Under the pieces are notes generated by a model. That model was not told the origin of the DNA. It ran no database searches and worked only from the letters and a program-made list of their open reading frames with translations. A stretch of DNA of 64,000 bases from Brachybacterium sp. P6-10-X1 (GTDB lineage Bacteria > Actinomycetota > Actinomycetes > Actinomycetales > Dermabacteraceae): NCBI RefSeq assembly GCF_001969445.1, contig NZ_CP017297.1, forward strand, positions 2,480,001-2,544,000, in the 5' to 3' direction. A program made the translations under genes and the position numbers. Below are positions 1 through 8,342 of the stretch, one piece after another. How positions within the stretch are numbered: the first letter of the stretch is position 1; every line of letters begins with the position of its first letter.

Positions 1-1
1 G

Positions 2-229
2 ACGTTCAACCGGCTCGCGCGGAAGCATCCGGGCGCGGTCGGGATCTGGCACGAGACCTACGACGTCCCCTCCTCCGGCATCGAGACGCTCTACGGCAAC
101 GGGGCGACGGTGGGCCTGGCGAAGGCCGTCGGCACCGTGCCGCTGACCGCCCGGGGAAAGGCGGCGCGCCAGCGGCTGGACACCCGCCTGCCCGGCGAGC
201 AATCGGCGAGCGCCGGGGCGGGGGCCTGA
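2..229 (+). CDS. DUF4188 monooxygenase-like protein, C-terminal end (partial)
   Basis: The last 75 residues of a protein whose start lies before the window. The stretch with HPGAVGIWHETYDV and ETLYGNG, followed by GLA, is the conserved C-terminal half of DUF4188 proteins, a small family related to heme-degrading-type monooxygenases with no firmly assigned substrate. The frame stays open from base 2 and ends in TGA at 227-229. It is followed by about 160 bp of non-coding sequence that carries the ECF41-type promoter of the next operon. The family call rests on the recognisable motif only. Confidence 0.7.
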   Translation, partial: TFNRLARKHPGAVGIWHETYDVPSSGIETLYGNGATVGLAKAVGTVPLTARGKAARQRLDTRLPGEQSASAGAGA

Positions 230-313
230 GCCGCCGGGGCGCGGGCCCGGCCCTGCGATGCTGCGATGTCGGCCGCCCCCGGAGGACGAGCTGCCGACGT
301 GCGCGGACCGCGA

Positions 314-340
314 TGTCACACCGTGCCGCCGGCCGGTGTC
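314..340 (+). promoter_or_regulatory. ECF41-type sigma promoter
   Basis: TGTCACA at 314-320 is followed, after 16 bp, by TGTC at 337-340. The published ECF41 consensus is a TGTCACA -35 with a CGTC -10 at this distance, so the -35 is a full match and the -10 matches three of four bases. It lies about 50 bp upstream of the AhpD-like gene that forms an operon with an ECF41 sigma factor, as expected for autoregulation. Confidence 0.65.
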
Positions 341-389
341 CTCTTCCTGACGGGCCCTGCCGACGGGTCCGCGGAGAGAAGGGGAAGCC

Positions 390-1010
390 ATGTCCGCCAT
401 CACGCCATTGCACAGCCTGAGCCCCTCGCGCCCGGCGCCGCGGGTGCCCCTGGACCGCGACGGACGGTTCGAGAAGGTCGCGCGCTGGGTGGTCCGTCGC
501 GTCTACGGGAAGGTTCTGGATCCGCTGGAGGCCTCGTTCCATCACCGCCCGGCGCTCGCCTCGATGCTGGTTCTCGAGGCGACCGCCTCGTTCTGGAAGA
601 AGCTCCCACCCACGCTCCGGGCGCTGGCCGTGATGGCCCCGGCCCGCGAGATCGGCTGCTCCTGGTGCATGGACTTCGGGTACTGGGAGTACCACCACCG
701 CGGCGTGGACCCGCGCAAGCTCCGCGACATCGGGGCGTGGCGCACCAGTTCGGCCTACTCCCCGCTGGAGCGGGCTGTGCTGGAGTACGCGGTGGCCGCC
801 ACGGCGACCCCGTCGGCCGTGACCGACGAGATGGTGGCCGCGCTCCGCGCGGATCTCAGCGACGGGCAGATGGTCGAGCTGGCCGCGCTGGTCTCGTTGG
901 AGAACTACCGCTCGCGCACGAACGCGGGACTGGGCCTGACCAGCCAGGGGTTCGCGGACGACTGCGGGGTACCCTCGAGCACGGAGCACCGACCCCCAGG
1001 AGCCCCATGA
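390..1010 (+). CDS. carboxymuconolactone decarboxylase / AhpD-like protein (ECF41 partner)
   Basis: A 206-residue protein of the AhpD/CMD fold. The redox pair CSWC sits at C90 and C93 after the family's PAREIGC lead-in; the usual histidine a few residues later is not present, as is common in the ECF41-linked subgroup. Such proteins use the CxxC for peroxide- or thiol-linked redox chemistry, but the substrate is unknown. The ATG follows GAGAGAAGGGGA. Its stop overlaps the next start (ATGA at 1007-1010), so the pair is one operon. ECF41 sigma genes are classically linked to a carboxymuconolactone decarboxylase, oxidoreductase or epimerase gene, which is exactly this arrangement. Confidence 0.85.
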   Translation: MSAITPLHSLSPSRPAPRVPLDRDGRFEKVARWVVRRVYGKVLDPLEASFHHRPALASMLVLEATASFWKKLPPTLRALAVMAPAREIGCSWCMDFGYWEYHHRGVDPRKLRDIGAWRTSSAYSPLERAVLEYAVAATATPSAVTDEMVAALRADLSDGQMVELAALVSLENYRSRTNAGLGLTSQGFADDCGVPSSTEHRPPGAP

Positions 1011-1894
1011 CCACGACCCACGAGGCAGCATTCGCATCCCACCGCAGGGCCCTCCTCGGGGCCGCGTACCGGGTGCTGGGCACGGTCCAGGACAGCGAGG
1101 ACGCCGTCCAGGAGACCTGGCTGCGCTGGCAGGACGTGGACCTGGCGTCCGTGCGCGAGCCCCGCGCGTTCCTGCTCACGGCCGTCACCCGCACAGCGCT
1201 GAACACGGTGCGCACGCGCAGCCGGCTGCGGGAGGAGTACATCGGCCCGTGGCTGCCCGAGCCGGTCTCGACGGATGCCGCGGCGGATCCGGGGCGTGCC
1301 GCGGAGATCGCCGATGACGTGTCCTTGGCCCTGCTGGTCGTGCTCGAATCGCTCTCCCCGCTCGAACGTGCGGCCTTCGTGCTCCATGAGGTGTTCGCCG
1401 CCCCGTACTCCGAGATCGCCGAGACCCTCGAGCGCTCCGAGGCCTCCGTGCGGCAGCTGGTCAGCCGCGCGCGTGCGCACGTCCGCGAGCGCACTCCGCG
1501 TCATCCGGTCGACGAGAGCGCCCATCGCGCCCTGACCGAGGCATTCCTGGAGGCGGTGCGCGGCACGGCGGCGCTCGAGGACATGGTCTCGGTGCTATCC
1601 CCCGGTGTCGTCCTGACCACCGACGGCGGCGGGCACGCCAAGGCCGCCCGCCGACCCGTCCGCGGCACGGACCACGTGCTGCGGTTCGCCGCCGGGGTGC
1701 TGGCCAAGCCCGAGGTCGCGATCCTGTCGTGGCAGGTCGCCGAGGTCAACGGGCGGCCGGCGCTGGTCGGACACGACGGGCCACGGGTGGACTGCGTGGT
1801 CTGGGTCGAGGGCGAGACAGCAGACGCCCAGACGGTGGTGACCCGCATCGACATGATCCGCAATCCCGAGAAGCTCGGCGCCGTGCGGGTCTGA
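1007..1894 (+). CDS. RNA polymerase ECF sigma factor, ECF41 (SigJ-like) group
   Basis: 295 residues. Sigma region 2 covers about residues 8-75 (DSEDAVQETWLRW at 29-41) and region 4 about 108-160 (SEIAETLERSEASVRQLVSRAR). Unlike most ECF factors it continues into a SnoaL/NTF2-like C-terminal domain (about 172-295). ECF41 hallmarks are visible: GPWLPEPV at 80-87 in the linker, TDGGG near 205-209 and NPEKL at 286-290, a variant of the NPDKL motif. In this group the fused C-terminal domain controls activity in place of an anti-sigma factor. It is translationally coupled to the AhpD-like gene and probably transcribes its own operon from the promoter at 314-340. Confidence 0.93.
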   Translation: MTTTHEAAFASHRRALLGAAYRVLGTVQDSEDAVQETWLRWQDVDLASVREPRAFLLTAVTRTALNTVRTRSRLREEYIGPWLPEPVSTDAAADPGRAAEIADDVSLALLVVLESLSPLERAAFVLHEVFAAPYSEIAETLERSEASVRQLVSRARAHVRERTPRHPVDESAHRALTEAFLEAVRGTAALEDMVSVLSPGVVLTTDGGGHAKAARRPVRGTDHVLRFAAGVLAKPEVAILSWQVAEVNGRPALVGHDGPRVDCVVWVEGETADAQTVVTRIDMIRNPEKLGAVRV

Positions 1895-2077
1895 GAAGAC
1901 CTCGGTGTCCCGGACGCCGACCGACGGCGCGGCGGCGTCACGGCCGGGGCCGCGACGGGCAGGACGGCGGACCTGCCCCGGGTGTCGCGCAGGAGCATCC
2001 GTCTCCCGCATAGTGGGTCAGGGCGGCTCCGTCTGCCGTCCGAGGCCCGCCATATCCGGACGGATCGAGGAGAGATC

Positions 2078-2647
2078 ATGCGCGAGCTCGTGTACTACGT
2101 GGCCGTGAGCCTGGACGGCTACATCGCCGGACCCCAGGACCAGTTCGACGCCTTCCTCGTCGAGGGTGACCACATGGCCGGCATCACCGAGGATTTCCCC
2201 GATGCCATCCCCACCGATATCGCCGACCGCCTCGGCATCGACCAGAGCGGCGGCCGCTTCGACTCCGTGGTGATGGGCGCGAGAACCCACTCCATCGGCC
2301 TGCCGGACACGCCCAGTCCCTACCGTCACCTCGAGCAGGTCGTGTTCACCCATCGCGACCTCGACCCCGCGGAGAACCTCACCGTCACCGATGCGGACCC
2401 CGTCGAGGTGGTGCGGGAGATGAAGGGTCGGGACGGGGGCGACATCTGGCTGTGCGGCGGCGCGCACCTCGCCGCTCAGCTGCGCGGGGAGATCGACCGG
2501 CTCGTGCTCAAGCGCCAGCCGCTGCTGTTCGGCCACGGCATCGGGCTGTTCGCGCCGGGCGCGTACGACCCGGTGAGGTTCGATCGGGTCAGCGCGCAGG
2601 ACTTCGATTCCGGGGTCTCGATCTCGCACTACGTGCCCCGAGGCTGA
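2078..2647 (+). CDS. dihydrofolate reductase family protein (RibD C-terminal fold)
   Basis: 189 residues with the DHFR-like RibD_C fold. It opens with RELVYYVAVSLDGYIAG, the usual first strand and loop, and later has VVMGARTHS and DIWLCGGAHLAAQL, the second nucleotide-binding stretch. Proteins of this type bind NADPH, and most are uncharacterised reductases rather than true folate enzymes. The ATG at 2078 is preceded by GGAGAG at good distance. An in-frame upstream extension to 1982 has no ribosome site and was rejected. The gene stands alone, with 183 bp of unremarkable sequence before it. Confidence 0.85.
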   Translation: MRELVYYVAVSLDGYIAGPQDQFDAFLVEGDHMAGITEDFPDAIPTDIADRLGIDQSGGRFDSVVMGARTHSIGLPDTPSPYRHLEQVVFTHRDLDPAENLTVTDADPVEVVREMKGRDGGDIWLCGGAHLAAQLRGEIDRLVLKRQPLLFGHGIGLFAPGAYDPVRFDRVSAQDFDSGVSISHYVPRG

Positions 2648-2778
2648 GCACTCGACTCCGCCGTCGATGTCCGCCCTGCGAACATCCGCGTCCGGGTGCG
2701 GCCTGGTCGGCCCGCCGCACCCTTCGTAGGCTCGAGGAGCACGACCCGTTGAACGCCCCACCCCCACAGGAAGAGTCG

Positions 2779-3558
2779 ATGATGACCACTCTCCCCACTG
2801 CTCCCGCGAACCTCGATGCCCTGGCCGACACCTACGACGAGCAGGGTTATGTCCTGGTCAAAGGCCTGCTCAGCAAAGAGGAGGCGGCCGAGTACCGCAC
2901 TCGCAGCCACGAGCTGATCGCCTCCCTGGACCGTGGCGACGACCCCACCTGGGACGCCGCCTCCGACGTCGCCATGGGACGGAAGACCAGCCTCCAGCAT
3001 CTGCACGACGCCCAGTTCTACGACGCGGCGTACACCCGCCTGCTCACCGACCCGCGCTTCACGTCGGTCGCGGCGGCCGTTCTGCGCACCCCGAACGTGC
3101 AGCTGCACCACACCAAGATGTTCATCAAGCCGCCGGAGAACGGCTCCCCGTTCCCACCCCACCAGGACCACCCCTTCTTCCCGCACACGCATCACAAGGT
3201 GGCTGCGGCGATCTTCCACTTCGATGACGCCCCGGACGCCAAGGGTTGCGTGCGCGTCGCCCCGGGCAGCCACCAGGAAGGACCGCGTGAGCACGATCCG
3301 CAGGGCAGCTTCCACCTGCCCGACTTCCCCACCGACCAGCTCGTCCCGATGGAGGCCGAGGCGGGGGACGTGCTGTTCTTCACCTACTTCACGGTGCACA
3401 GCTCCGGCGTCAACGTCAGCGACGAGGCACGCACCACCTGGCTGGTCCAGTTCCGCGACCCGGCCGATCCGCCGCTGACCGACCAGCACAACCACTCCCT
3501 CGGCCAGGGCCTCATCCTCGCCGGCAGCGACCCCACCGGGCGTGCGGGCCAGGCATGA
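2779..3558 (+). CDS. phytanoyl-CoA dioxygenase (PhyH) family Fe(II)/2-oxoglutarate oxygenase
   Basis: 259 residues of the PhyH family. The iron-binding HxD is HQD at 128-130 (in PPHQDHPFF) and the distal histidine is H207 in TVHSSG; R218 (DEARTTW) is placed to bind 2-oxoglutarate. The start is ATG-ATG after AGGAAGAG. The next gene, an AraC regulator, starts 8 bp after the stop, so they are probably co-transcribed. In many actinobacteria PhyH and AraC pairs of this kind handle sugar or osmolyte-like substrates, but nothing here fixes the substrate. Confidence 0.9.
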   Translation: MMTTLPTAPANLDALADTYDEQGYVLVKGLLSKEEAAEYRTRSHELIASLDRGDDPTWDAASDVAMGRKTSLQHLHDAQFYDAAYTRLLTDPRFTSVAAAVLRTPNVQLHHTKMFIKPPENGSPFPPHQDHPFFPHTHHKVAAAIFHFDDAPDAKGCVRVAPGSHQEGPREHDPQGSFHLPDFPTDQLVPMEAEAGDVLFFTYFTVHSSGVNVSDEARTTWLVQFRDPADPPLTDQHNHSLGQGLILAGSDPTGRAGQA

Positions 3559-3565
3559 TGCTGGG

Positions 3566-4468
3566 GTGAGCCTCGACCAGGTCGCAGGAGCGACCGCCTT
3601 CGTCGACCTCGCCGGTCTGCTCGTGACCGGCGAGGTCGACGAGTTCACGGTCGACTACCTCAGTTGGGGCTTCTACGAGCCGTCCATCTGGCGCAATCAC
3701 GCCCATACGCACTCGTTCTACGAGGTGTGCCTGGCTTATTCCGGGTCGGGCACCTTCACCGTCGAAGAGGCGGAGCACCGGGTGCAGACCGGTGACGTGT
3801 TCATCGCGCGCCCGGGCGAGGTGCACGAGATCATCGCCGACCCCGCGGAGGGACTCGGGATCGCGTTCTGGGGCTTCACCCTGCAGCCGACCGACGCGAC
3901 GCCCTCCTCCCTGCCCGGCTGGTGGAACGGCCTGGTCCGCGCCGACCGTCCGCTGGTCTCCCCCGCGCTCGGCTCCCTGCCGATGCTGATCTGCGCCCTC
4001 GCCGCGGAGGCCGCCGCACCTCGTTCCGGGGTCTCCGGGCAGGTCAGGTCGCTCGGCGCCGCCCTCGTCATCGAGACCGCCCGTGCCTTCGCCACCGCCG
4101 AGGATCTGACGGTCACGCTCGATCCGACGGCACGCACCACCTCAGCGGTCGCGGCCATGGAGCGCTACCTGTCCGACAACCTCACCCGCACGATCCACGT
4201 GCGCGACGTCGCCGCTCACGTGCACCTCTCGTCCCGTCATGCGGCACGGCTGTTCTCCCGAGAGACGGGATCCTCCCTGATGGAGATGCTGCGACGGCTC
4301 CGGTTGGAGCGCGGTGCGCAGCTGCTGCTGGAGTCCGACGAGCCGATCGCGCAGGCGGCCCGGGCCTGCGGCTACCCCGAAGCGCGGGCGTTCATCACCG
4401 CGTTCCGGCGCCACTACGGCCAGCCACCCGGGGCGTTCCGTCGACACGGAGGCACGTTGCATCTGTGA
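3566..4468 (+). CDS. AraC family transcriptional regulator
   Basis: 300 residues with an N-terminal cupin sensor (about 20-110, including HAHTHSFYEVCL and DVFIARPGEVHEI) and a C-terminal double helix-turn-helix (about 200-298, HVRDVAAHVHLSSRHAARLF and a second helix pair ending GQPPGAFRRH). The cupin histidines suggest a sugar-type ligand pocket. The GTG at 3566 is preferred because the cupin begins soon after it; a GTG at 3542 would overlap the PhyH gene. It most likely regulates the preceding dioxygenase. No operator was identified. Confidence 0.88.
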   Translation: MSLDQVAGATAFVDLAGLLVTGEVDEFTVDYLSWGFYEPSIWRNHAHTHSFYEVCLAYSGSGTFTVEEAEHRVQTGDVFIARPGEVHEIIADPAEGLGIAFWGFTLQPTDATPSSLPGWWNGLVRADRPLVSPALGSLPMLICALAAEAAAPRSGVSGQVRSLGAALVIETARAFATAEDLTVTLDPTARTTSAVAAMERYLSDNLTRTIHVRDVAAHVHLSSRHAARLFSRETGSSLMEMLRRLRLERGAQLLLESDEPIAQAARACGYPEARAFITAFRRHYGQPPGAFRRHGGTLHL

Positions 4469-4500
4469 GCGCGCACGGCGGCTCTGCGCTGGTGGGGTCG

Positions 4501-4608
4501 GCCCTGCGCCGGTGACCATAAGGTTCGTCGGCCCTGCGCTGGTGAGCATCGGGCTCGTCGGCCCTGCGCCGGTGAGCATCGGGGCCGTCGGCCCTGCGCC
4601 GGGCAGCA
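4501..4608. repeat. 30-bp tandem repeat, 3 full units and a partial fourth
   Basis: The block GCCCTGCGCY begins at 4501, 4531, 4561 and 4591, exactly 30 bp apart, each followed by GGTGA or a variant and ending GTCG. The array fills the gap between convergent AraC and FAD-monooxygenase genes. A further short duplication (CTCAGGCTGC) follows at about 4628 and 4651, next to the monooxygenase stop. No role can be assigned. Confidence 0.9.
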
Positions 4609-4651
4609 CAGCGCATTGGCGCCGTGCCTCAGGCTGCCTCGGCGCCGCGCC

Positions 4652-5797
4652 TCAGGCTGCGATGAACTGGCGCGTGACCAGGTGGCTCACACCGGGCAGG
4701 CCGATCGCGCGGCGTCCCAGCTGTTGGAGTCGCAGCTGGAGGGTCGTGGCGGGGATGAAGGCGGAGGCGCTGAGCCGGCCGGAGCGACGCACCTTCTCCG
4801 CGGTCGGCCGCCAGCTGCGCTCGTACTCGGCAAGACCCACCTCGACATGCGGACCAGCGGCCCTCAGTCCCCTGGCCAGGGCCTCGGCGCCGGCGATCGC
4901 CAGGGAGGTGCCCTGCCCGGCGAGCAGTGACGGGGCGTGGGCGGCATCCCCGGCCAGCACCACACGGCCCCGGCTCCAGCGGGGTGCATAGCTCTGGGCG
5001 ACGAGGTCGTCGTAGAAGGAATCCGGGGCCCGTGTGAGCGCCTGGTCGATCTGGGGATGCAGGCCCGCGAACTCCCGCCGCAACCGCGTCGGAACCGGAA
5101 CGGGCCTGTCCGTGTCGGCACGGTCCACACGTTCGGACAGCATCACCCCGACCCGCGCCTCGTCGGCCGCGTACAACCAGCCCACACGCTGGATCGTGTC
5201 CGTCATGAGCATCCGCTCCCCCAGATCGCTCGCCAGCTGCGGATCCTCGAAGAGATAGCTCGCCGCGCGATACCCCATCGGCAGGATCTCGCCATGACCG
5301 GGGGCGACGTGCTCGCGGATCGGGGACCGCACGCCGTCGCAGGCGATCACCAGGTCGGACTCGATGACGTCGCCATCGGCGGTCGTGACCGCGGCCCGCT
5401 CGGGACCGACGTCCCGCAATCCCACGACACGTGCGTCGTAACGGAGGTCCACGGTCGACGGCAGCTGGGCGAGCAGGCCGAGCTCGACCTCGGGGCGCAG
5501 GATCGAGAAGTAGCGCCCGCCGGCGGCCTCGACCAGCGGTGCGACATCGAGCGTCCCGCTCCGGCTGCCGTCGGGCAGTCCGTAACGCACGCCGTCGAAC
5601 ACGTGGCCGCGGGACCGCAGCTCGTCGATCACGCCCATCCGTTCCGCGGCGACGAAGCCAGGTCCGAAGAAATCGATCATGTAGCCGCCGCCGCGCGGGC
5701 CCGGGGAGGACTCGAGCACGGTGACGTCGTGGTCGGGGGCGAGTTCGTGAGCGACGGCGAGGCCGGCGATGCCGCCGCCGACGATGGTGATGTCCAT
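4652..5797 (-). CDS. FAD-dependent monooxygenase (PHBH-type)
   Basis: 381 residues. The N-terminal dinucleotide fold is MDITIVGGGIAGLAVAHEL (GxGxxG at 7-12), the ribose-binding acidic residue is in VTVLESS, the DG motif is CDGVRSPIREHV, and the GD motif is RVVLAGDAAHAPSLLAGQG, which binds FAD. These are the class A flavoprotein monooxygenase signatures (hydroxylases of aromatics, polyketides or antibiotics such as tetracycline and rifamycin). No substrate can be read from sequence. It is a single gene, transcribed towards the tandem repeat. Confidence 0.9.
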   Translation of the reverse strand: MDITIVGGGIAGLAVAHELAPDHDVTVLESSPGPRGGGYMIDFFGPGFVAAERMGVIDELRSRGHVFDGVRYGLPDGSRSGTLDVAPLVEAAGGRYFSILRPEVELGLLAQLPSTVDLRYDARVVGLRDVGPERAAVTTADGDVIESDLVIACDGVRSPIREHVAPGHGEILPMGYRAASYLFEDPQLASDLGERMLMTDTIQRVGWLYAADEARVGVMLSERVDRADTDRPVPVPTRLRREFAGLHPQIDQALTRAPDSFYDDLVAQSYAPRWSRGRVVLAGDAAHAPSLLAGQGTSLAIAGAEALARGLRAAGPHVEVGLAEYERSWRPTAEKVRRSGRLSASAFIPATTLQLRLQQLGRRAIGLPGVSHLVTRQFIAA

Positions 5798-5893
5798 GGC
5801 CCGACGCTACGCGGCAGGTGCCGGCGGCGCATCCCAGGTATCCCCCGAACGCATCCCCGCCCTGCGCCAGGGCCCCATCACCCGGCACACACG

Positions 5894-5960
5894 CTCCGAC
5901 ATCTGCATTCTCGGTGCCACCCGGCCCTGTGGCACCACCTACGCAGAACTCGGCCGGCGG
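5894..5960. repeat. palindromic intergenic element, copy A
   Basis: A 67-bp element able to fold as two stacked stems: TCTGC...GCAGA outside, and GGTGCCAC (5913-5920) pairing with GTGGCACC (5929-5936) around an 8-nt loop. It is nearly identical to copy B 103 bp downstream, with one base different. The 370-bp gap between the monooxygenase start (5797) and the ABC gene end (6168) contains no gene; besides copies A and B it holds only a 27-bp GGCGGAGCGAGCAGCAGAGG-type repeat (after copy A and again near 6137). Confidence 0.85.
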
Positions 5961-5996
5961 AGCGAGCAGCAGAGGCCGGCCCCCACCGGCACCGCT

Positions 5997-6063
5997 CTCC
6001 GACATCTGCGTTCTCGGTGCCACCCGGCCCTGTGGCACCACCTACGCAGAACTCGGCCGGCGG
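5997..6063. repeat. palindromic intergenic element, copy B
   Basis: Second copy of the 67-bp element, 66 of 67 bases the same as copy A. In this copy the outer stem is perfect: TCTGCGT pairs with ACGCAGA. The inner 8-bp stem is unchanged. Related, more diverged copies lie at 10492-10540 and 21144-21199, all in gaps at the 3' ends of genes. Confidence 0.85.
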
Positions 6064-6167
6064 GCCGGGTGGTCTGGGCCGGGTGGTCCGGGTCGGCAGA
6101 GGCCGGGTGGGCGGGCCACGGCCGGTCGGGGGCCGGCGGAGCGAGCAGCAGAGGCCGGTCGGGTCCG

Positions 6168-8342
6168 TCAGCCTCCGGTCGGGGGCGTTCCTCTCTCCGC
6201 CGCCGTCGGCTCGCCGGTCGCCGCCGTCGGCTCGCCGGTCGCCGCAGCCGCCTCCCCCGTCACGACAGCCACCGCAGCCGCCTCCCCCGTCACGACAGTC
6301 ACGTCGCCGGTCACCGCGGCCATCTCCCCGGTGACGGCGGCCGACCCCTCGAGCACGGCCTCCTCGTCGTCGGGGTCGACGCCGGAGGCGAACTGCGACC
6401 AGTAGAGGCGGTGGTAGGCGCCCTCGGCGTCCAGCAGCGCGTCGTGGTCGCCCTGCTCGACGATGTCGCCGTGCTCCATCACCAAGATCACGTCGGCGTC
6501 GCGGATGGTGGACAGGCGATGGGCGATGACGAAGCTGGTGCGGTCGGTGCGCAGCGCCGCCATCGCCTCCTGGACGAGGACCTCGGTGCGGGTGTCCACC
6601 GAAGAAGTGGCCTCGTCGAGGATCAGCAGCGCCGGGTCGGCCAGGAAGGCGCGGGCGATGGTGACCAGCTGGCGCTCCCCGGCGGAGATGTTCGCGCCCT
6701 CGTCCTCGATCACGGTGTCGTACCCCTCGGGCAGGGTGCGCACGAAACGGTCCACGAAGGTGGCCCTGGCCGCGGCGATCACCTCGTCATCGCCGGCCTC
6801 GAGCCGGCCGTAGCGGATGTTCTCCATGATGGTCCCGCCGAACAGCACCGCGTCCTGCAGCACCATGCCGATCTGGCTGCGCACCGCGCCGCGATCCAGC
6901 GCACGGATGTCCACGCCGTCCAGACGGATCTGGCCGGCGTCGATCTCGTAGAAGCGCATGATCAGGTTGACCAGGGTGGTCTTGCCGGCGCCGGTGGGGC
7001 CGACGATCGCGATGGTCTGCCCGGGCTCCGCGACGAGCGAGAGGTCGGTGATCAGCGGCTTGTCCGGGGTGTAGGAGAAGGCGACGTGATCGAACTCGAT
7101 GCGGCCGCGGGTGGGGCCGGTGAGCTCGGCACGCTCGATCCGGCGCTCCACGCTCTCCCCGTCGGGCCCGGAGGAGGCCACGGTGATCTCGCCGTCGGCC
7201 TCCTGCTCCTCGGCGTCCAACAGCTCGAAGATCCGCTCGGCGGAGGCGACGCCGGAGATCAGCATGTTCGCCATCCCGGCCACCTCGCCCAGCGGGGCGT
7301 TGAACTCGCGCGAGTACTGGATGAAGGCGACGACCTGGCCCAGCGACATCTGGCCGCCGGCGATCCGCAGGCCCCCGACCACGGCGATGCCGACATAGCC
7401 GAGGTAGGTCACCCACTGCATGATCGGCATGATCATGCCGGAGTAGAACTGGGCCTTGAACGAGGCGTCGAACAGCTCCTCGTTGCGCGTATCGAAGGTC
7501 TCGCGCATCGTGTCCTGGCGGTCGAAGACGGTGACCAGGTCGTGTCCGGTGAAGGACTCCTCGACGTGGCCGTTCAGCCGGCCGGTGTTGCGCCACTGGG
7601 CGGTGAACAGCTTCTGCGACTTCGAGCCGACGATCCCGATGACCACCGCGGAGATCGGCAGCGCGATCAGGGCGATGAGCGCCAGCTGCCAGGACAGCCA
7701 GAACATCATCGCGGTGATGCCCACGATGGTCAGCACCGCGTACACGAGCGAGGCGAAGGCCTGCTGGAGGGCCGTCTGGACGTTGTCGACGTCGTTGGTG
7801 GTGCGCGAGAGCAGGTCGCCGCGCTGGCGGGTATCGAAGTAGCTCAGCGGCAGGCGGTTGACCTTGGCCTCGATCTTCTCGCGCAGCACGTACACGATGC
7901 GCATGACCACGTCGTTCAGCAGGCGCCCCTGCAGCCAGTCGAACAGGGAGGCGACCACGTACATCCCCAGCACGATCAGCAGCAGCCGGCCCAGCGCCGG
8001 GAAGTCGACGCCGGTACCGGAGCGGACCCCGTCGTAGATGACGTCCATCGCGTCGCCGAGGATCGCGGGAGCCCACACGGTCAGGGCCGTGGAGACGATC
8101 CCGAAGGCCAGCACCACGGCCAGCCCCAGCTTGTGGTCGCCGAAGGTGCCGGCCAAGCGGATGGCGGAGGGCCAGAAGGCCTTCGCCTTGCGGGGCGCGG
8201 ACTCGCCCCATTCGCCGCTCATGGAATCCTGCATCTCCAGGATCTCCGCCTCGGTGAGGTCAGCGGTGGCGCGCCCGGCCGGGGCCGACGGGCTCTTCGC
8301 GGAGTCGCCCTGGGCGGTCCGGTCCTTCTTCGCGCGGCTCAT
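6168..8342 (-). CDS. ABC exporter half-transporter, subunit B (consensus catalytic Glu)
   Basis: 724 residues: a soluble lead (1-55), six membrane helices (about 70-370) and a nucleotide-binding domain (about 410-650). Walker A is GPTGAGKT at 448-455, Walker B LLILDE at 572-577 with the catalytic glutamate present, and the signature is the non-standard SAGERQ at 553-558. It begins by ATGA overlap with the partner gene upstream, so the two form a heterodimeric multidrug-type exporter. The last 60 residues are an unusual tail of VTGE/ATGEP repeats encoded by GC-rich DNA repeats (about 6170-6340). The substrate cannot be predicted. Confidence 0.93.
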   Translation of the reverse strand: MSRAKKDRTAQGDSAKSPSAPAGRATADLTEAEILEMQDSMSGEWGESAPRKAKAFWPSAIRLAGTFGDHKLGLAVVLAFGIVSTALTVWAPAILGDAMDVIYDGVRSGTGVDFPALGRLLLIVLGMYVVASLFDWLQGRLLNDVVMRIVYVLREKIEAKVNRLPLSYFDTRQRGDLLSRTTNDVDNVQTALQQAFASLVYAVLTIVGITAMMFWLSWQLALIALIALPISAVVIGIVGSKSQKLFTAQWRNTGRLNGHVEESFTGHDLVTVFDRQDTMRETFDTRNEELFDASFKAQFYSGMIMPIMQWVTYLGYVGIAVVGGLRIAGGQMSLGQVVAFIQYSREFNAPLGEVAGMANMLISGVASAERIFELLDAEEQEADGEITVASSGPDGESVERRIERAELTGPTRGRIEFDHVAFSYTPDKPLITDLSLVAEPGQTIAIVGPTGAGKTTLVNLIMRFYEIDAGQIRLDGVDIRALDRGAVRSQIGMVLQDAVLFGGTIMENIRYGRLEAGDDEVIAAARATFVDRFVRTLPEGYDTVIEDEGANISAGERQLVTIARAFLADPALLILDEATSSVDTRTEVLVQEAMAALRTDRTSFVIAHRLSTIRDADVILVMEHGDIVEQGDHDALLDAEGAYHRLYWSQFASGVDPDDEEAVLEGSAAVTGEMAAVTGDVTVVTGEAAAVAVVTGEAAAATGEPTAATGEPTAAERGTPPTGG

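Noticed and set aside
4142-4609. Minus-strand frame coding ten-residue repeats (TGAGPTSPML type) over the 30-bp array
   Set aside because: Product of the tandem repeat only; it extends antisense into the AraC gene and lacks a ribosome site and any domain.
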